Below are positions 36,601 to 48,770 of a stretch of DNA of 64,000 bases, one piece after another (the stretch's first letter is position 1; every line of letters begins with the position of its first letter). Source of the DNA: Mesostigma viride. Its lineage: Eukaryota > Streptophyta > Mesostigmatophyceae > Mesostigmatales > Mesostigmataceae. The stretch lies in the NCBI GenBank assembly GCA_009746045.1, contig RPFO01000246.1, positions 789,642 to 853,641 of the forward strand, given 5' to 3'. The position numbers and the translations under genes are program-made. The notes under the pieces are model-generated. The model worked only from the letters and a program-made list of their open reading frames with translations. It had not been told where the DNA came from and made no database searches.

Positions 36601-39600
36601 ACACAATGATGGCTGCTGCCCTGCCCTGCCCTGCCCTGCCCTGCCCTGCCCTGCCCTGCCCTGCCCTGCCCTGCCCTGCCCTGCCCTGCCCTGCCCTGCC
36701 CTGCCCTGCCCTGCCCTGCCCTGCCCTGCCCTGCCCTGCCCTGCCCTGCCCTGCCCTGCCCTGCCCTGCCCTGCCCTGCCCTGCCCTGCCCTGCCCTGCC
36801 CTGCCCTGCCCTGCCCTGCCCTGCCCTGCCCTGCCCTGCCCTGCCCTGCCCTGCCCTGCCCTGCCCTGCCATGCCCTGCCCTGCCCTGCCCTGCCCTGCC
36901 CTGCCCTGCCCTGCCCTGCCCTGCCCTGCCCTGCCATGCCCTGCCATGCCATATTTCCCCCCCACACACAACAGGTGGTACCCAACCCTGAGAAGCTGAC
37001 GCAGATAATCTTCGGTGCCGTGCGCAAGACGGGCGTGCGCGCCATCCTGTCCAAGGGAGCAAGCGGCCTGGGCGATGGACCCAACAAGCCCGATGAGATC
37101 TTTTTGCTCGACAAGCACTGCCCACACGACTGGCTGTTCCCACAGTGCTCCGGCGTGGTGAGTGCTGCCCAGTCCATGATGGCGGTATTTGTTGGAAAGC
37201 CCTGCCCTGTTTCCGGTGTAATGCAGAGTTCTCAAGGTCACCTTTTGCCTTGTGGCATCCATGTCCAATGCGGGAGTGCCTGCATGGACGGCTGCTGTTT
37301 GGTCGTAGACCGAACAGCAGGCGCCCTGCCTGCTCGGCTGCCACATTCCCCCCCCTGCATTTCCGAAGGGGCCAAAAGCAAGTGGTCCCATTCTTAACCT
37401 CAGGATTGCACCCATGAAAGGTGTCCATCCGTGTTTGTCTAGTGGGTGCATAATGGTTTCGGGCCTCCTTTGATCACTTCAAGCCCACAGAAGGCAAACC
37501 ATTCTGTCCTTTTCTTTGCTTGCAAAGCGCTGGCTAAGGTGTTTGCTGTGTCGGGTGCATATCGCTGGTGGGACCGCTGTCCCCCAACAGATCCACCACG
37601 GAGGCGTCGGCACCACGGCGGCCGGAGCCAAGGCGGGCAAGCCCACCACAATCATCCCCTCGTTCGGTGACCAGTTCTTCTGGTACGAGATCAGTGCCGC
37701 GCGTGCTGAGGATATCGGTGCCACGCACATGACGCCATATGGATGCATGCAGGAAGCGGCCTTGGTTGGCTACTGGCGATCGCTGGTGGCTTTTTAGATG
37801 GTGCCGGCGTGCGCTAGCTGTCTCGTGGATACATGTCACCGGGAGACATAGCCACACACTGCAGAAGCCAAACTGTGAGACATAGCCACACACTGCAGAA
37901 GCCAAACCGGGAGACATAGCCACACACTGCAGAAGCCAAACCGGGAGACATAGCTACACACTGCAGAAGCCGAACCGGGAGACATAGCCACACACTGCAG
38001 AAGCCAAACCGGGAGACATAGCTACACACTGCAGAAGCCAAACCGGGAGACATAGCCACACACTGCAGAAGCCAAACCGGGAGACATAGCTACACACTGC
38101 AGAAGCCGAACCGGGAGACATAGCCACACACTGCAGAAGCCAAACCGGGAGACATAGCTACACACTGCAGAAGCCAAACCGGGAGACCTAGCTACACACT
38201 GCAGAAGCCAAACCGGGAGACATAGCCACACACTGCAGAAGCCAAACCGGGAGACATAGCTACACACTGCAGAAGCCGAACCGGGAGACATAGCCACACA
38301 CTGCAGAAGCCAAACCGGGAGACATAGCCACACACTGCAGAAGCCAAACCGGGAGACATAACCACACACTGCAGAAGCCAAACCGTGAGACATAGCCACA
38401 CACTGCAGAAGCCAAACCGGGAGACATAGCCACACACTGCAGAAGCCAAACCGGGAGACATAGCTACACACTGCAGAAGCCAAACCGGGAGACATAGCCA
38501 CACACTGCAGAAGCCAAACCGGGAGACATAGCTACACACTGCAGAAGCTGAACCGGGAGACATAGCCACACACTGCAGAAGCCAAACCGGGAGACATAGC
38601 CACACACTGCAGAAGCTAAACCGGGAGACACAGCTACACACTGCAGAAGCCAAACCGGGAGACATAGCCACACACTGCAGAAGCCGAACCGGGAGACATA
38701 GCCACACACTGCAGAAGCCGAACCGGGAGACATAGCTACACACTGCAGAAGCTGAACCGGGAGACATAGCCACACACTGCAGAAGCCAAACCGGGAGACA
38801 TAGCCACACACTGCAGAAGCCAAACCGGGAGACATAGCTACACACTGCAGAAGCTGAACCGGGAGACATAGCTACACACTGCAGAAGCCAAACCGGGAGA
38901 CATAGCCACACACTGCAGAAGCCAAACCGGGAGACATAGCCACATACTGCAGAAGCCAAACCGGGAGACATAGCCACACACTGCAGAAGCCAAACCGGGA
39001 GACATAGCCACACACTGCAGAAGCCAAACCGGGAGACATAGCCACATACTGCAGAAGCCAAACCGGGAGACATAGCCACACACTGCAGAAGCCAAACCGG
39101 GAGACATAGCCACACCCTGCAGAAGCCAAACCGGGAGACATAGCCACACACTGCAGAAGCCAAACCGGGGCTGTTGCCGGCGGTGCTGTGATGGCAGGGT
39201 TCCCCAGCGCGATCCGGGGCATGCAACACGTCTTGGCTGCCGCAGTCTCCAGAGGGAGAGAGGTGCTGGGTGCCAAGAGTACGCGGCGTGACATCCACCG
39301 CAGGGCCGTTCCATGCCTGTACCTGGCCCTCTGTTCTACTTGCCATGCCAAGCAGTCCTTTACCCGCCCTGGGGATGTCTCCTGTGTCATTTCTTCCGAT
39401 GCCCAGACCACGGGGCATGGCTGACCTGGATGAGCCGTCGCTTCTGCCAGCACACCCGCCCACGTGCTTGACGCATCGTGCCTGGCTTTTCCCTCCCCCT
39501 CGTATGTTGGGCACATAGTGCGCTGGCTCTGTGCTTGCCTCCTATGCGCGCCTGCTCCGTCTGTTTGGCACCGCCTGCTTGGCACCTCGCTCATGCTCTG

Positions 39601-42600
39601 CACCCTTGTGTGTGGGGCACCGTGGTTGTCATCCATCCTCCCAGGGGTGACAAGATCCACACGCAGGGCGCGGGCCCTTTCCCCATCCCGATGAAGCGGG
39701 TGACAGAGCCGGTGCTGGTGGACGCGATCACGTTCATGCAGCACGAGACGGTCAAGGCGGCCGCCAAGGACCTGGCGACACGCATGAGCAAGTGAGTGGG
39801 GGCAAAAGCAACATGCAGCAGGGGGGGGGGCAGGAGAATGTGCAGCAAGAGGGGTGCGCACGAGCAAGTGAGTGGGGGAACCAGCAGGGGAGTGAGCGCA
39901 TGAGCGAGTGGCCCAGGGTGCTGTCTGTCCTGCCACACCCAGGAGCGACGTTATTCCGCGGTGGACACCAGTTTGCTGGCCCCTCTGCTGACCGCGGCCT
40001 TCCTCCCTCCTGGACCGCCATGCATGGCTTGTGTTACTTTCATGTTGCGTGGCACGGCAGGGAGAATGGCGTGCAGGGCGGCTGTGAGGCGTTGCACAAG
40101 CACCTGCCATTGGCCAGCATGGTCTGCGACACCTGCAAGGAAAGGTGGGTTTCGCCCGCGAGGAAAATCGAGTCGGACACAGCCCAGGATTAGGTCCATG
40201 ACCGATTGACCACGGTCATTCATCGGCACCCCTTCTTGTGGAATGCTTGTCCATCACTTTGACCATTATGGCTAAAGTCAGGTCAGCTTTGATTCGCTGC
40301 TGTTGGTACCATGGACGACTTGCCAGCCACGTGCCACTACACCCTTGCCTTGCCACATCCTTGTTGTGCCTGCTTGCATTTTCGGATCAAGGGCCTTGTT
40401 GGGTGTCAACCTCCCAATCCTGCCCTGCCTTGGACCGCTGTGCATCCTATGTGTAAGTTTGCACAGCGGACGAAGCTGCTGAGCAGGCCATCTTACTCGT
40501 CTCCATTTCTGGCCCCTTCCCCCTTGCTGACCCACCCTGCAGGGTGGCGCGTCTGTGGGTGGACGCGTTGGGCGTGAAGATGTGCTATGTCTGCAACGAG
40601 GTGCGTTCCGCTCGCGTGCAGCAACCTTCTCGCCTTGCCAGCTTGCACGCACAGGAGGGACGTGCATGCGGGTTGTGGCATGGGTCAGTTGGGCGAGTCC
40701 CTAGCTAGGCACGGAGGGTAGGGGCGGGCAGAGAGGCATGGATGCCCCAGGAAAACGCATGGTAATAACAAGCCATCAACATACGTTGCAGAGGACCCAT
40801 GTCGTGTGAGCCTACGTCACAAAGCAGGTGTATCAAGGGCGTGTTTCAAGTTGGTGTTGGGTTCGGGCGAATGGGCTTGATGCCGCGCTCTGCGTTTGGA
40901 TCCCTGCATGGCCTACTCGCGGTGAGGGCCAGCTGTCCCTTGCTGTCGCAGCTTCTTGTGGCTTTGTTCAAAGTTTATGTCACGGCCTCTGTATCTTGCC
41001 TCTTCCTCATTCCCCCCCTCCTTCCCCTCCCCCTCCCGCTGTCCACCACCCGCCCATACACACCACACTCACCCCCCTAACAAGCCCCCCCCACCCCCCC
41101 ACCCCTCCCCCCACCCACCCACCCCCTCCCCCCACACCCACCCACCACCCACCACCCACCACCCACCACCCACACCCACCACCCACCACCCACCACCCAC
41201 CACCCACCACCCACCACCCACCACCCACCACCCACCACCCACCACCCACCACCCACCACCCACCACCCACCACCCACCACCACCCACCACCCACCACCCA
41301 CCACCCACCACCCACCACCCACCACCCACCACCCACCCCACCCACCCCACCCACCCACCACCCCACCCCACCACCCACCCCACCCCCACCCCATCCCAAC
41401 ACGCACCACACAACCACGCGGCGCGGCGCCAGATCATCAATCTGCGCGAGTGCAAGGCGGAGAACGCGGAGCTGCGTGTGTCCCCCTACCGCTACATCTC
41501 CTGGAACCTGGCCGAGGGCAACGCCGACAACGACGATGGGCCCGCCGCCGGCGCGGGTGGCATGCTGCACGAGAGAGGTACCCTACTGCACTGGGCGATT
41601 CGTAGCCTCCATTGCTATTTCCGTTTCTCCGTTACGATTTGTTGCTTCCGTTGATACTTCAAAGATAGCAATCTCACTTCTCTTCTCAAGGTTACCAGCG
41701 CTGGCATTTGTGCGCAGTTTTTGGCTGGCAGGTTTTGATTTCCCATGCCACACCGAATCGTAGCCACGGCAAAGGACGCTTGGGAAAGAAACGTAATGGC
41801 CTGGCTTGGGGGGTGGTAGATACAACAAAGTAGGTTTCAACAACAGGTTACAGCACAGTAGGTACAACATGGGTCGAGGCACAACAACAGAGGATGTGGA
41901 TTGTGGTCGTTGGATTTTTATTTGATGCAGTTCTAGGGTTTCTGTGCGTACATGGATAATATACCATTACTTATCAAGGAGACAACTTATATTGATATGA
42001 ATGTATTATTCTGCTAGCATTGATGTGCCGCATGGGTATGCCCGCCGTGGCTGCCACCGTGGTCGGGTGGGTAGCAGGGTGCCGTCTGGCCATGCGCCAC
42101 GTTGGTTCATGACTTGCCCACCTGCCTGCGCTAGCTCGGCCCACTGCCCACCACGCCACCGTGCCACCATCACACTAACCAGCTGCCCTCCCTGCTGTTC
42201 ACACGCATGTTGGACGACACCTACTTGCTGACGGGGCGCGCCTGCTGCCACCATCGCGTGACGGCTGCTGCCGCCATCGTGTGACGGCTGCTTCGGCCAT
42301 CGTGTGACGGATTCCAGAGGGAGGCATCGCAGGCACCATCATGCAGCCGATCCAGGGCTTCAAGCGAGGGGGCACCGCGGTCAAGAAGGGCTTTGCGGGA
42401 GCGGTCATCCGCCCCGTCAAGGTGCGTCGCGTCGCCCACCGCTGCCATGAGCTGCCCCTTACTTCTGAACTTCGGAATGGGAGACCGCTACCGCCTTTCC
42501 TCTTTGACACAAGCACACACGGTTTAAGGGACCGCTGTGAATGGAAACAGGAAACCTCTGACCGTGTGCCCGTGTGCCTGTGTGCGGTGTCTGCACGATG

Positions 42601-44137
42601 ATGCTGTGCCCCCTGCTGTTCGGCCTGGCTGCTCCCCTGTTCTGCAGAAAGGAGTTGTCCTGCTGGACACCCTCGTCAGCGAGATGACGGGCGACGCCAA
42701 GCAGAAGGAGAAGCCAAGCAATGTCATCACCGGTATGCATCGGCTGCATGTGGCTGGGGAGACGTGCCAGTGGCATGTGGCTGGGGAGACGTGCAAGTGG
42801 CATGTGGCTGGCGAGACATGCAAGTGGCATGTGGCTGGGGAGATGTGCAAGTGGCATGTGGCTGGGGAGACGTGCAAGTGGCATGTGGCTGGCGAGACGT
42901 GCAATGGCATACGGCTGGCGAGACGTGCAATGGCATGTGGCTGGCGAGACATGCAATGGCATGTGGCTGGCGAGATGTGCAATGGCACGTGGCTGGCGAG
43001 ACGTGCAATGGCATGTGGCTGGCGAGACGTGCAAGTGACATGTGGCTGGGGAGACGTGCAATGGCACGTGGCTGGCGAGACGTGCAATGGCATGTGGCTG
43101 GCGAGACGTGCAATGGCATGTGGCTGGCGAGATGTGCAATGGCACGTGGCGGGCGAGACGTGCAGTGGCATGTGGCTGGCGAGACGTGCAAGCGGGGTAT
43201 ACCTGTTGGTATTTGCACGTAGGCTGTTGACTAAAAGGTTGCATTTGCTCATGCTGGCAGGCTGGTTGCTCCCAGGCAGGTGATCATTTCCCATGCCTGT
43301 CACACCGCGCTGTTTCGACAATAACTTGTTTCTTGCCCATTCCTTTGCCAGTTGCGCTGCACTTTGTAGTTCTGCCCCCTAGCCTGGCAACGCGCGGGCT
43401 GCCACCATGGAATGTCCACATTTACCTTGTGTCACCCAAACATCAGTGTAATGTCGCATCAATCATAGCTAGCTTGACCTGCTGGTTTTGACAGGACCGA
43501 TTACTGTTTCGGGCGCCCGTGGAGTGGGCTGTTTGGAGTGTTATGTTTGGTGAGCCAGCTTGGCGTCGAGTTGAAGGGGGCATCTGCCACTCTCCGCCTG
43601 CCCCCCTGCCACACCCATCGCGTGTGTGCGCCGCCCGCGAACCCCACGGGCTCCTATCCCCGCCCCACAGGTGTCAAGGCTGGCACTGAAGGCCTGGGCC
43701 GCAGCGTCAAGTCCGGCGTGACAGGCCTGGTGACCAAGCCAATGGAGGGCTACAAAGAGAAAGGCGCCAAGGGGCTGGCAACGGGCATCCTCACGGGCAC
43801 GACGGGCGTGGTGGTCAAGCCGATCGGCGGGCTGCTGGGCCTGGTGGCCAAGAGCGGGGAGGGCATGCTCAACACGCCCGCCGCTATCAAATCGAGCCTG
43901 GAGAAGGCGCGCGCAGCGAAGAAGGAGAAGAAGCGCGCGGCCGGCGTGGTCAAGCCGGACAACGACGACGAGAGCCGCTACCGTGTCACGCTCATGTCGG
44001 AGGACCTGCTGGCGGAGATTGCCGAGGAGGCCAGCAACGCGCAGCTTGTCGCGCGCGTCATGGCAAACTACCGCGAGCTGTGCGCCGACAAGTCCAAGGC
44101 ACAACTGGAGTCCACGGCAGAGGAGCCTAAGGCGTAA
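23733..44137 (+). CDS. Tandem two-module sterol 3-beta-glucosyltransferase (UGT80/ATG26 type), 27 exons
   Basis: The family transfers glucose from UDP-glucose to membrane sterols. Exons: 23733-24053, 24392-24764, 25387-25693, 26082-26261, 26711-26846, 27250-27429, 27810-27901, 28401-28547, 29091-29174, 29961-30018, 30433-30583, 31128-31246, 31401-31869, 32344-32732, 33075-33483, 34529-34835, 35408-35587, 36144-36273, 36975-37157, 37591-37682, 39645-39791, 40061-40144, 40543-40600, 41433-41577, 42318-42421, 42648-42732, 43671-44137. All phases close, giving 1,798 aa. Module 1: GTRGDVQP (177-184), PHDWLFP (488-494), HHGGAGTT (501-508), FFGDQPFW (523-530), C-x2-C-x16-C-x2-C (601-624), two Gly/Pro-rich VPS13-C-like repeats (about 677-716, 873-960) around an acidic/Lys-rich linker. 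Module 2 repeats this order (1003-1798) with [16 protein letters not shown] and SFGDQFFW. The second ATG (A at -3, G at +4) gives MGFCACF, a likely acylation signal. A two-gene reading is possible but needs an unseen promoter and first exon. Confidence 0.85.
25262..25382 (+). repeat. C-rich polypyrimidine tract in intron 2
   Basis: Runs of C with TT interruptions lead directly to the acceptor before 25387. The equivalent intron of module 2 (34140-34517) has an 11-bp pyrimidine repeat in the same place. Confidence 0.8.
33574..33658 (+). repeat. (GT)n microsatellite in intron 15
   Basis: About 40 GT dinucleotides shortly after the donor of exon 15. It yields artefactual Cys-Val or Thr-His frames. 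Confidence 0.95.
34140..34517 (+). repeat. 11-bp pyrimidine repeat (CTTTTGCCCCT)n before exon 16
   Basis: More than 20 copies, increasingly regular toward the 3' end, stopping just before the acceptor of exon 16. It forms an exceptionally long polypyrimidine tract. Long frames on both strands are artefacts. Confidence 0.9.
36617..36957 (+). repeat. (CCCTG)n pentamer array in intron 18
   Basis: About 67 pentamers with a few CATGC variants near the 3' end, ending close to the acceptor of exon 19. On the minus strand it gives artefactual Gly-Arg-Ala-Gln-type frames. Confidence 0.95.
37843..39170 (+). repeat. 34-bp minisatellite in intron 20 (about 39 units)
   Basis: Unit containing GAGACATAGCCACACACTGC then AGAAGCCAAACCGG. 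Very homogeneous, with C/T and A/G variants (ATAGCTACAC, GCCGAACC). Three units equal 102 bp, which explains the long minus-strand frames (up to 440 codons). It lies in the intron interrupting the PSFGDQFFW region of module 2. Confidence 0.95.
41088..41400 (+). repeat. (CCACCCA)n array in intron 23
   Basis: C/A-rich heptamer array with small interruptions, just upstream of the acceptor of exon 24. Confidence 0.9.
42735..43195 (+). repeat. 26/27-bp minisatellite in intron 26
   Basis: About 17 units of a CATGTGGCTGGCGAGACGTG core followed by CAATGG or CAAGTGG. It starts directly after the donor of exon 26. Confidence 0.9.
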
Positions 44138-45525
44138 GAGTCCAAGGCACCAGAGGCCAAGATGCTGGAGTCCAAGGCGTAATTGCCCACGGCACCAGAG
44201 GCCTGAGGCATAAGGGTCCAAGACATGGATGTCCAAGGCACAAGAGTCCAAGGCACTGTAGGTGGCCGCCGGTAAATGGTGACAGTGTCTTGCCACGAGC
44301 CAGCCATGTGCAAGTTTCACATGTAGGCGGCTGCTGTTGTATGCATCCGCTGCATGGACATCCTCGCCCGGTGTTAATGGCTGACAGGAAATGTTTTGGG
44401 TTTCCGTGCACATGGGGCGCACATATTCATGAACTAAGGTCACTGAACATTTTTCTGCTCGTAGGGCAGCTTAGCCAGAGTGTCATGGCCAACGTACAAA
44501 GGAGTGAGGTAGTATGTAAGAGTAGCATCAAAGCCTGTGCCCTGGCCACGTGGCTGGGTGTCTACCATACTGTGCTATGCGGGTATGGCAGAAGTTGCCG
44601 ATGCAAGCACTCCATCAATATTGCCTGTCGTTGCTGGCCTGTTCCGCTTGGCAGACAGCGTGTTATTTGATATGTGCAGTAAGGCGCAGCTAGCGCTACC
44701 TCAGGGTATGATGTGTGGTGTTTCTTGATGGCGCAAGGCGCATTTGAGGCTATGTGTTTGTAAGTTGATTTTCTAGTTTGTGTGCATTGAGGCTTTGAAG
44801 TGTTGATATAAGCTGCCATTTCATGGTTATTGTTTAACACGTGTGTTTTTTACAACGGGAAAGGGCGTCCCCAACATCTACTGCTCCAATTTTGGTACTT
44901 TTGAAATTCCATGCCTGGAGCGCAAAGTTTGCAATATATGTGCCGTTTGTAGCTCTAGCTCTATAATAACCTGACCAACCCCGCATTCCTCAAAGTAGCA
45001 CTTGTTGCCTATTCTCATTATGCGAATCACATGATTAGGATGTGCTTCACGATTGCTATTGCTCGAGATTCAATTAAGAATGATTGAGATCAATAAATGA
45101 TGAACCAAATAAACCAAATTAGGCCACTTGACAAGTTCATGATCCATTTAAATTGTACAATTAAGCGATTAATTAATTCATAAATCATACATTACATGGG
45201 ATACCCCCGTCGACGAGCTAGTGGTACGTACAATGAAACATTTGAGTTTGTAACATGTCTCCATGGATATATACATGTATGCTGGACCTCGCGCATCTCA
45301 GCCCTCTAAGAAATGTTATTTGAACTCAGGTCTAGATCTAAATATATACATGATATATACATGATCTGGATAATATTATACACTTCCTTAAAAGAGCATG
45401 AATCGAGCTTTACAATTCAGGACAAGGAACTCGTTTGCAAATCACGGCTGAAAGGCAAGTGCTCACAACGAAGCACGTGCTCTCAAGGCTGTCCACCTCG
45501 TCCAACCAAGCCCGGGCGAGCTGGC
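44138..45525. other. Intergenic region between convergent genes
   Basis: 3' region of the glucosyltransferase gene; a TGTAA motif near 44758 could serve as polyadenylation signal. Just after the stop, an imperfect repeat of GAGTCCAAGGC-type sequence (44138-44260) extends the end of exon 27 as decayed repeat. Beyond about 44,950 it is AT-rich, with no gene recognised. Confidence 0.5.
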
Positions 45526-47224
45526 CTACTGAACAGGTCTCTTCTTGGCCAAGTTCGTGAGCCGTTTCTCGACGTCTGTCGGAATGGTCAAGATGGCCTG
45601 GCGATTGTTAGCTGGGTTGACAACAATGGTGTGTTCGAACCCCGCGTCCATGCACAGGTAGCAATTGACCAAGTTTGGCTGTTCAGCTTGCGCATCGGCG
45701 TCCATTTTGAACATCGTCGCCATACCCGGAAATCTGTCCCAGTAGCGCACCCCCACCACCCATTGTCCCTTACGGAACAACTCCCTATCGACCTTGCCGT
45801 TTCTGTCGGCCACTCGCCTCACGAAAGTAGCGGCCACCTGATAAGGCTCCTGCAAGACTTCCGCTAGCCAATATGGATGATCTGGATCGTGGGACTCATC
45901 ACCAGAGTAGGACTCGACGGCAAAAATGTCTCGCAGCTTCAGTCTCCTTCCCATCATCGTCCTCTCTGCCTGTAGTCTGTTCAGTCGCGTCCCTGCGTGC
46001 CCCCCTTGTCCGTTTGGGTTCCTTTGCACTGGCTCCCCCAGTTTGTGGAGCTTCATCCGAGCACCTCCCACATTCCAGCCGTCCATGTCGGTCCACTCCT
46101 TTCGACAATCCCACCACCTTTCCTCGGCGCACGCACCGCCACAATAGCAGGAATACTGGCGCAGCATTAAGCGCGTCACATTCGACTTGTCCATGCGCCA
46201 CCAGTGCGCCTTCTTCACTCCTTTGATTTCGCCGCGCCCTGGGCTGTAAGGAAGCACCTGCGCGTCGAAGACAAGATTTGCACAAGGGAAAGTTGAAGTT
46301 ACGAGACCATCGAGCTAGTTGTGTTTTATTAAGCACTCCTGATCGCCAGGACTCCAAGAACGCCCTAGAAACGACGGCCGGCGTAACTATTCCCTGAACG
46401 AGGACTGTACACTTAATTACCTCGGGGAACTCGAAGAAGTTACGCCTGGTCGTTGTGGTCCCGCCCACCGCCCCCGACGCCAGATTCTCCACCAACTGGG
46501 CGGCCGTCTGTTTGTCCTGGTTCTCTTCCCTGATGTGCCACCTCCTCAACATGCACTTCACAGTCCCACCAGCTCCATCCACCTCCCCCTTTCCGTGCTG
46601 CTCCCCAAAGTAATTCCACTCAAATGACTCCAGGTGCGGATCCTCCGTCAGCAGCCGGGCCACTTCCGCGATCACATTCCTTGACTTGAACTGCATGGAG
46701 CAATTGTCCGACCACCCAATGAAGCGCTTCACCTCTACCCCTTCTGACCGTAGTGTCGCCAGGATTTTGAGGATAGCAAAACGGAGGGCCCGCCCGTCCC
46801 TTTTCATTCCGCCCTGTCCGATGAAGTGAAACTCCCTTCTCACGACCTTTCCCGACGCTGGATCCAAGTAGCGCACGATCCAGGGCATAAGGACGAATGT
46901 GACTGGATGCCAATACTGTGCTTGGAGATTGTGATAGGTGTAAGACTGGTAGTTCTCGGCGTAATCTGTGTGGCATACAAGGTCCCCCACCCGCATCCTT
47001 GAGAGACATTCCTTGGAGGCGTCCGCTTGCCACCACGCGTTGAAGCAATGCTGGATGAAGTCCGGCCACTTGTCCACAATTGCCTCCTTTAGCTCCGTTG
47101 GTGTGGACTTGACGTCGACTTGCGTCAATCGCTGCCCACCAGCCTTTGCGATCTCGTCACAGTCGTCCTGCATATGCGCAGTGTGCACATACAGAAAAGA
47201 CATCAACTTCGACCCACCAATGAC

Positions 47225-47377
47225 CTGTAGAAAGAAAAAAGACAGGACCTCAGGAAAAATTGAAAAAGAAACGCCTTGGGGCGCAACCACTCCACTAAAA
47301 ATTACCTCTGGCCCAAGAACTTCAGGAAACATTGCAAAAGAAACGCCTTGGGGCGCAACCACTCCACTAAAAATTAC
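47225..47377 (-). repeat. 72-bp tandem duplication carrying two in-frame 5' splice sites
   Basis: Two near-identical 72-bp copies, each starting GTAATTTTTAGTGGAGTGG after GAG, precede the acceptor before 47224. Splicing from the first or second GAG/GT is in phase, and even unspliced sequence has no stop. Three isoforms differing by 24 or 51 residues are possible in principle. Confidence 0.65.
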
Positions 47378-48747
47378 CTCTGGCCCAAGAACCGCACCCG
47401 GCGGCACATCCTGCATCTCGTATCTGGTCCATGAAATCAGGTGGTTGGAAGCCTCCTCCCGTTCGCATAACATGAAGTTCCGAATTCCACACTTGGGAGC
47501 CAGGCAAGTGCCCAACACACAAGCCTTACGCCGGATCGAGCAAACCCCCAACTCCTCGCCCAGGTCATGATCGGGCACCCCTTCCTCGTCGTCCAGCACC
47601 CTCCCATGCATGGGCAGATCCTCAAGTTCGCCCTGAAAAGGCTGAACCTGCGGCCGCGACGACCCCACAGACGACCTCGAACCTCCCCCCTCCCTCATCC
47701 CCTCCACCTCACAAGTAAACTTGTTCACCCACTCTGTCGTGTGAGTGGCTTTGAAAATGGAACATGTGGGCACGGACGACCCCACGTCGAGCTGGCTACC
47801 ATGATCGCACGCGTGGCATTCAGGTCCGCACTCGCATCTGGCATGAAAAGTTGCACGAAATTTGGCCAACCCCCCAACCATGGACTGCATGGTAGTGTGG
47901 TGCTGGCATGCGCACAAGTTCCGCATTTTCCACCGCCCCTTGACGCATGCGGGCATATGCTTGCAAAAAGTAGTGTATCCCACATGAACTGTGCTCTTCT
48001 GATTCGTGCGTAGCATTGACATCCCTGCCTCCGTCTCCAAAATCACCTGATTTCCCCCCCTCACACCCTCCTCTCCCTCCCCCCCCCCCCCTCCCTACTG
48101 TCCATCCGCCGCGGTGGCTTCAACTCCGGATGGCGGGAAATGAACACTTCGTAAATCTTCGACTTGGAGACAGTATAGTAGCGCGCACCCTCCGAAAACG
48201 CTAGTGTATGTTTGTAATCCTTTCTGGTCCATTCACAATGAACATCCTTCATGTTCGGAGACGCCCGCGTCAAGTTATCATCCCTCCAGCACGCTTGTAT
48301 CAGGGCAATGACTTCCGTCGGAAGCTCGTTTTTCCTCCTCCTCCTCTCTGGCGCACTCATCAAAAGGTCGTCCTCCCCTTCTTCCATTCCATCCCTGTGA
48401 CCCCGAACAGTTGCGACAAAGCGCCTGTCAATCCCGAACGCGCGCTCCACAATCCTGTCCGGGACGCCCTCCATTGCCTTCGTAACAAGTCCACACAAGG
48501 CCCACCTAAGCCCACGATCCTTCTCAGATGTTCCCAATTCGCCAAAAGCCTTCTTGATGGTATCCCGAAGAGATTCCGCCCAACTTTCAGGAAGCCCGTC
48601 GTCACAGTTCTTCCTCTTCTTAATGCCGTTGCTCTCCGCCACCATGGCATTTAGTCTTGAAGCTGCGCAAGACAGAACCTCCGCGCTCATCTCTGGCGTC
48701 CTGTGGTTGTTTGCTTTCACGTGTTCCGCCATGATAGGAAAGATGGC

Positions 48748-48750
48748 ATT
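48748..48750. repeat. 3-bp target duplication of CACTA-like element, left
   Basis: ATT, matching 52727-52729. In the minus-strand gene it is the Asn codon AAT present on both sides of the insertion. Confidence 0.65.
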
Positions 48751-48770
48751 CACTCTGGGCTCCAACACAG

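Noticed and set aside
36391-37451. Gly-Arg-Ala-Gln-Gly-type frames of up to 370 codons
   Set aside because: Translations of the (CCCTG)n intronic array.
37814-40110. Minus-strand frames of 412-440 codons
   Set aside because: They translate the 34-bp intronic minisatellite and lie antisense to a well-supported gene.
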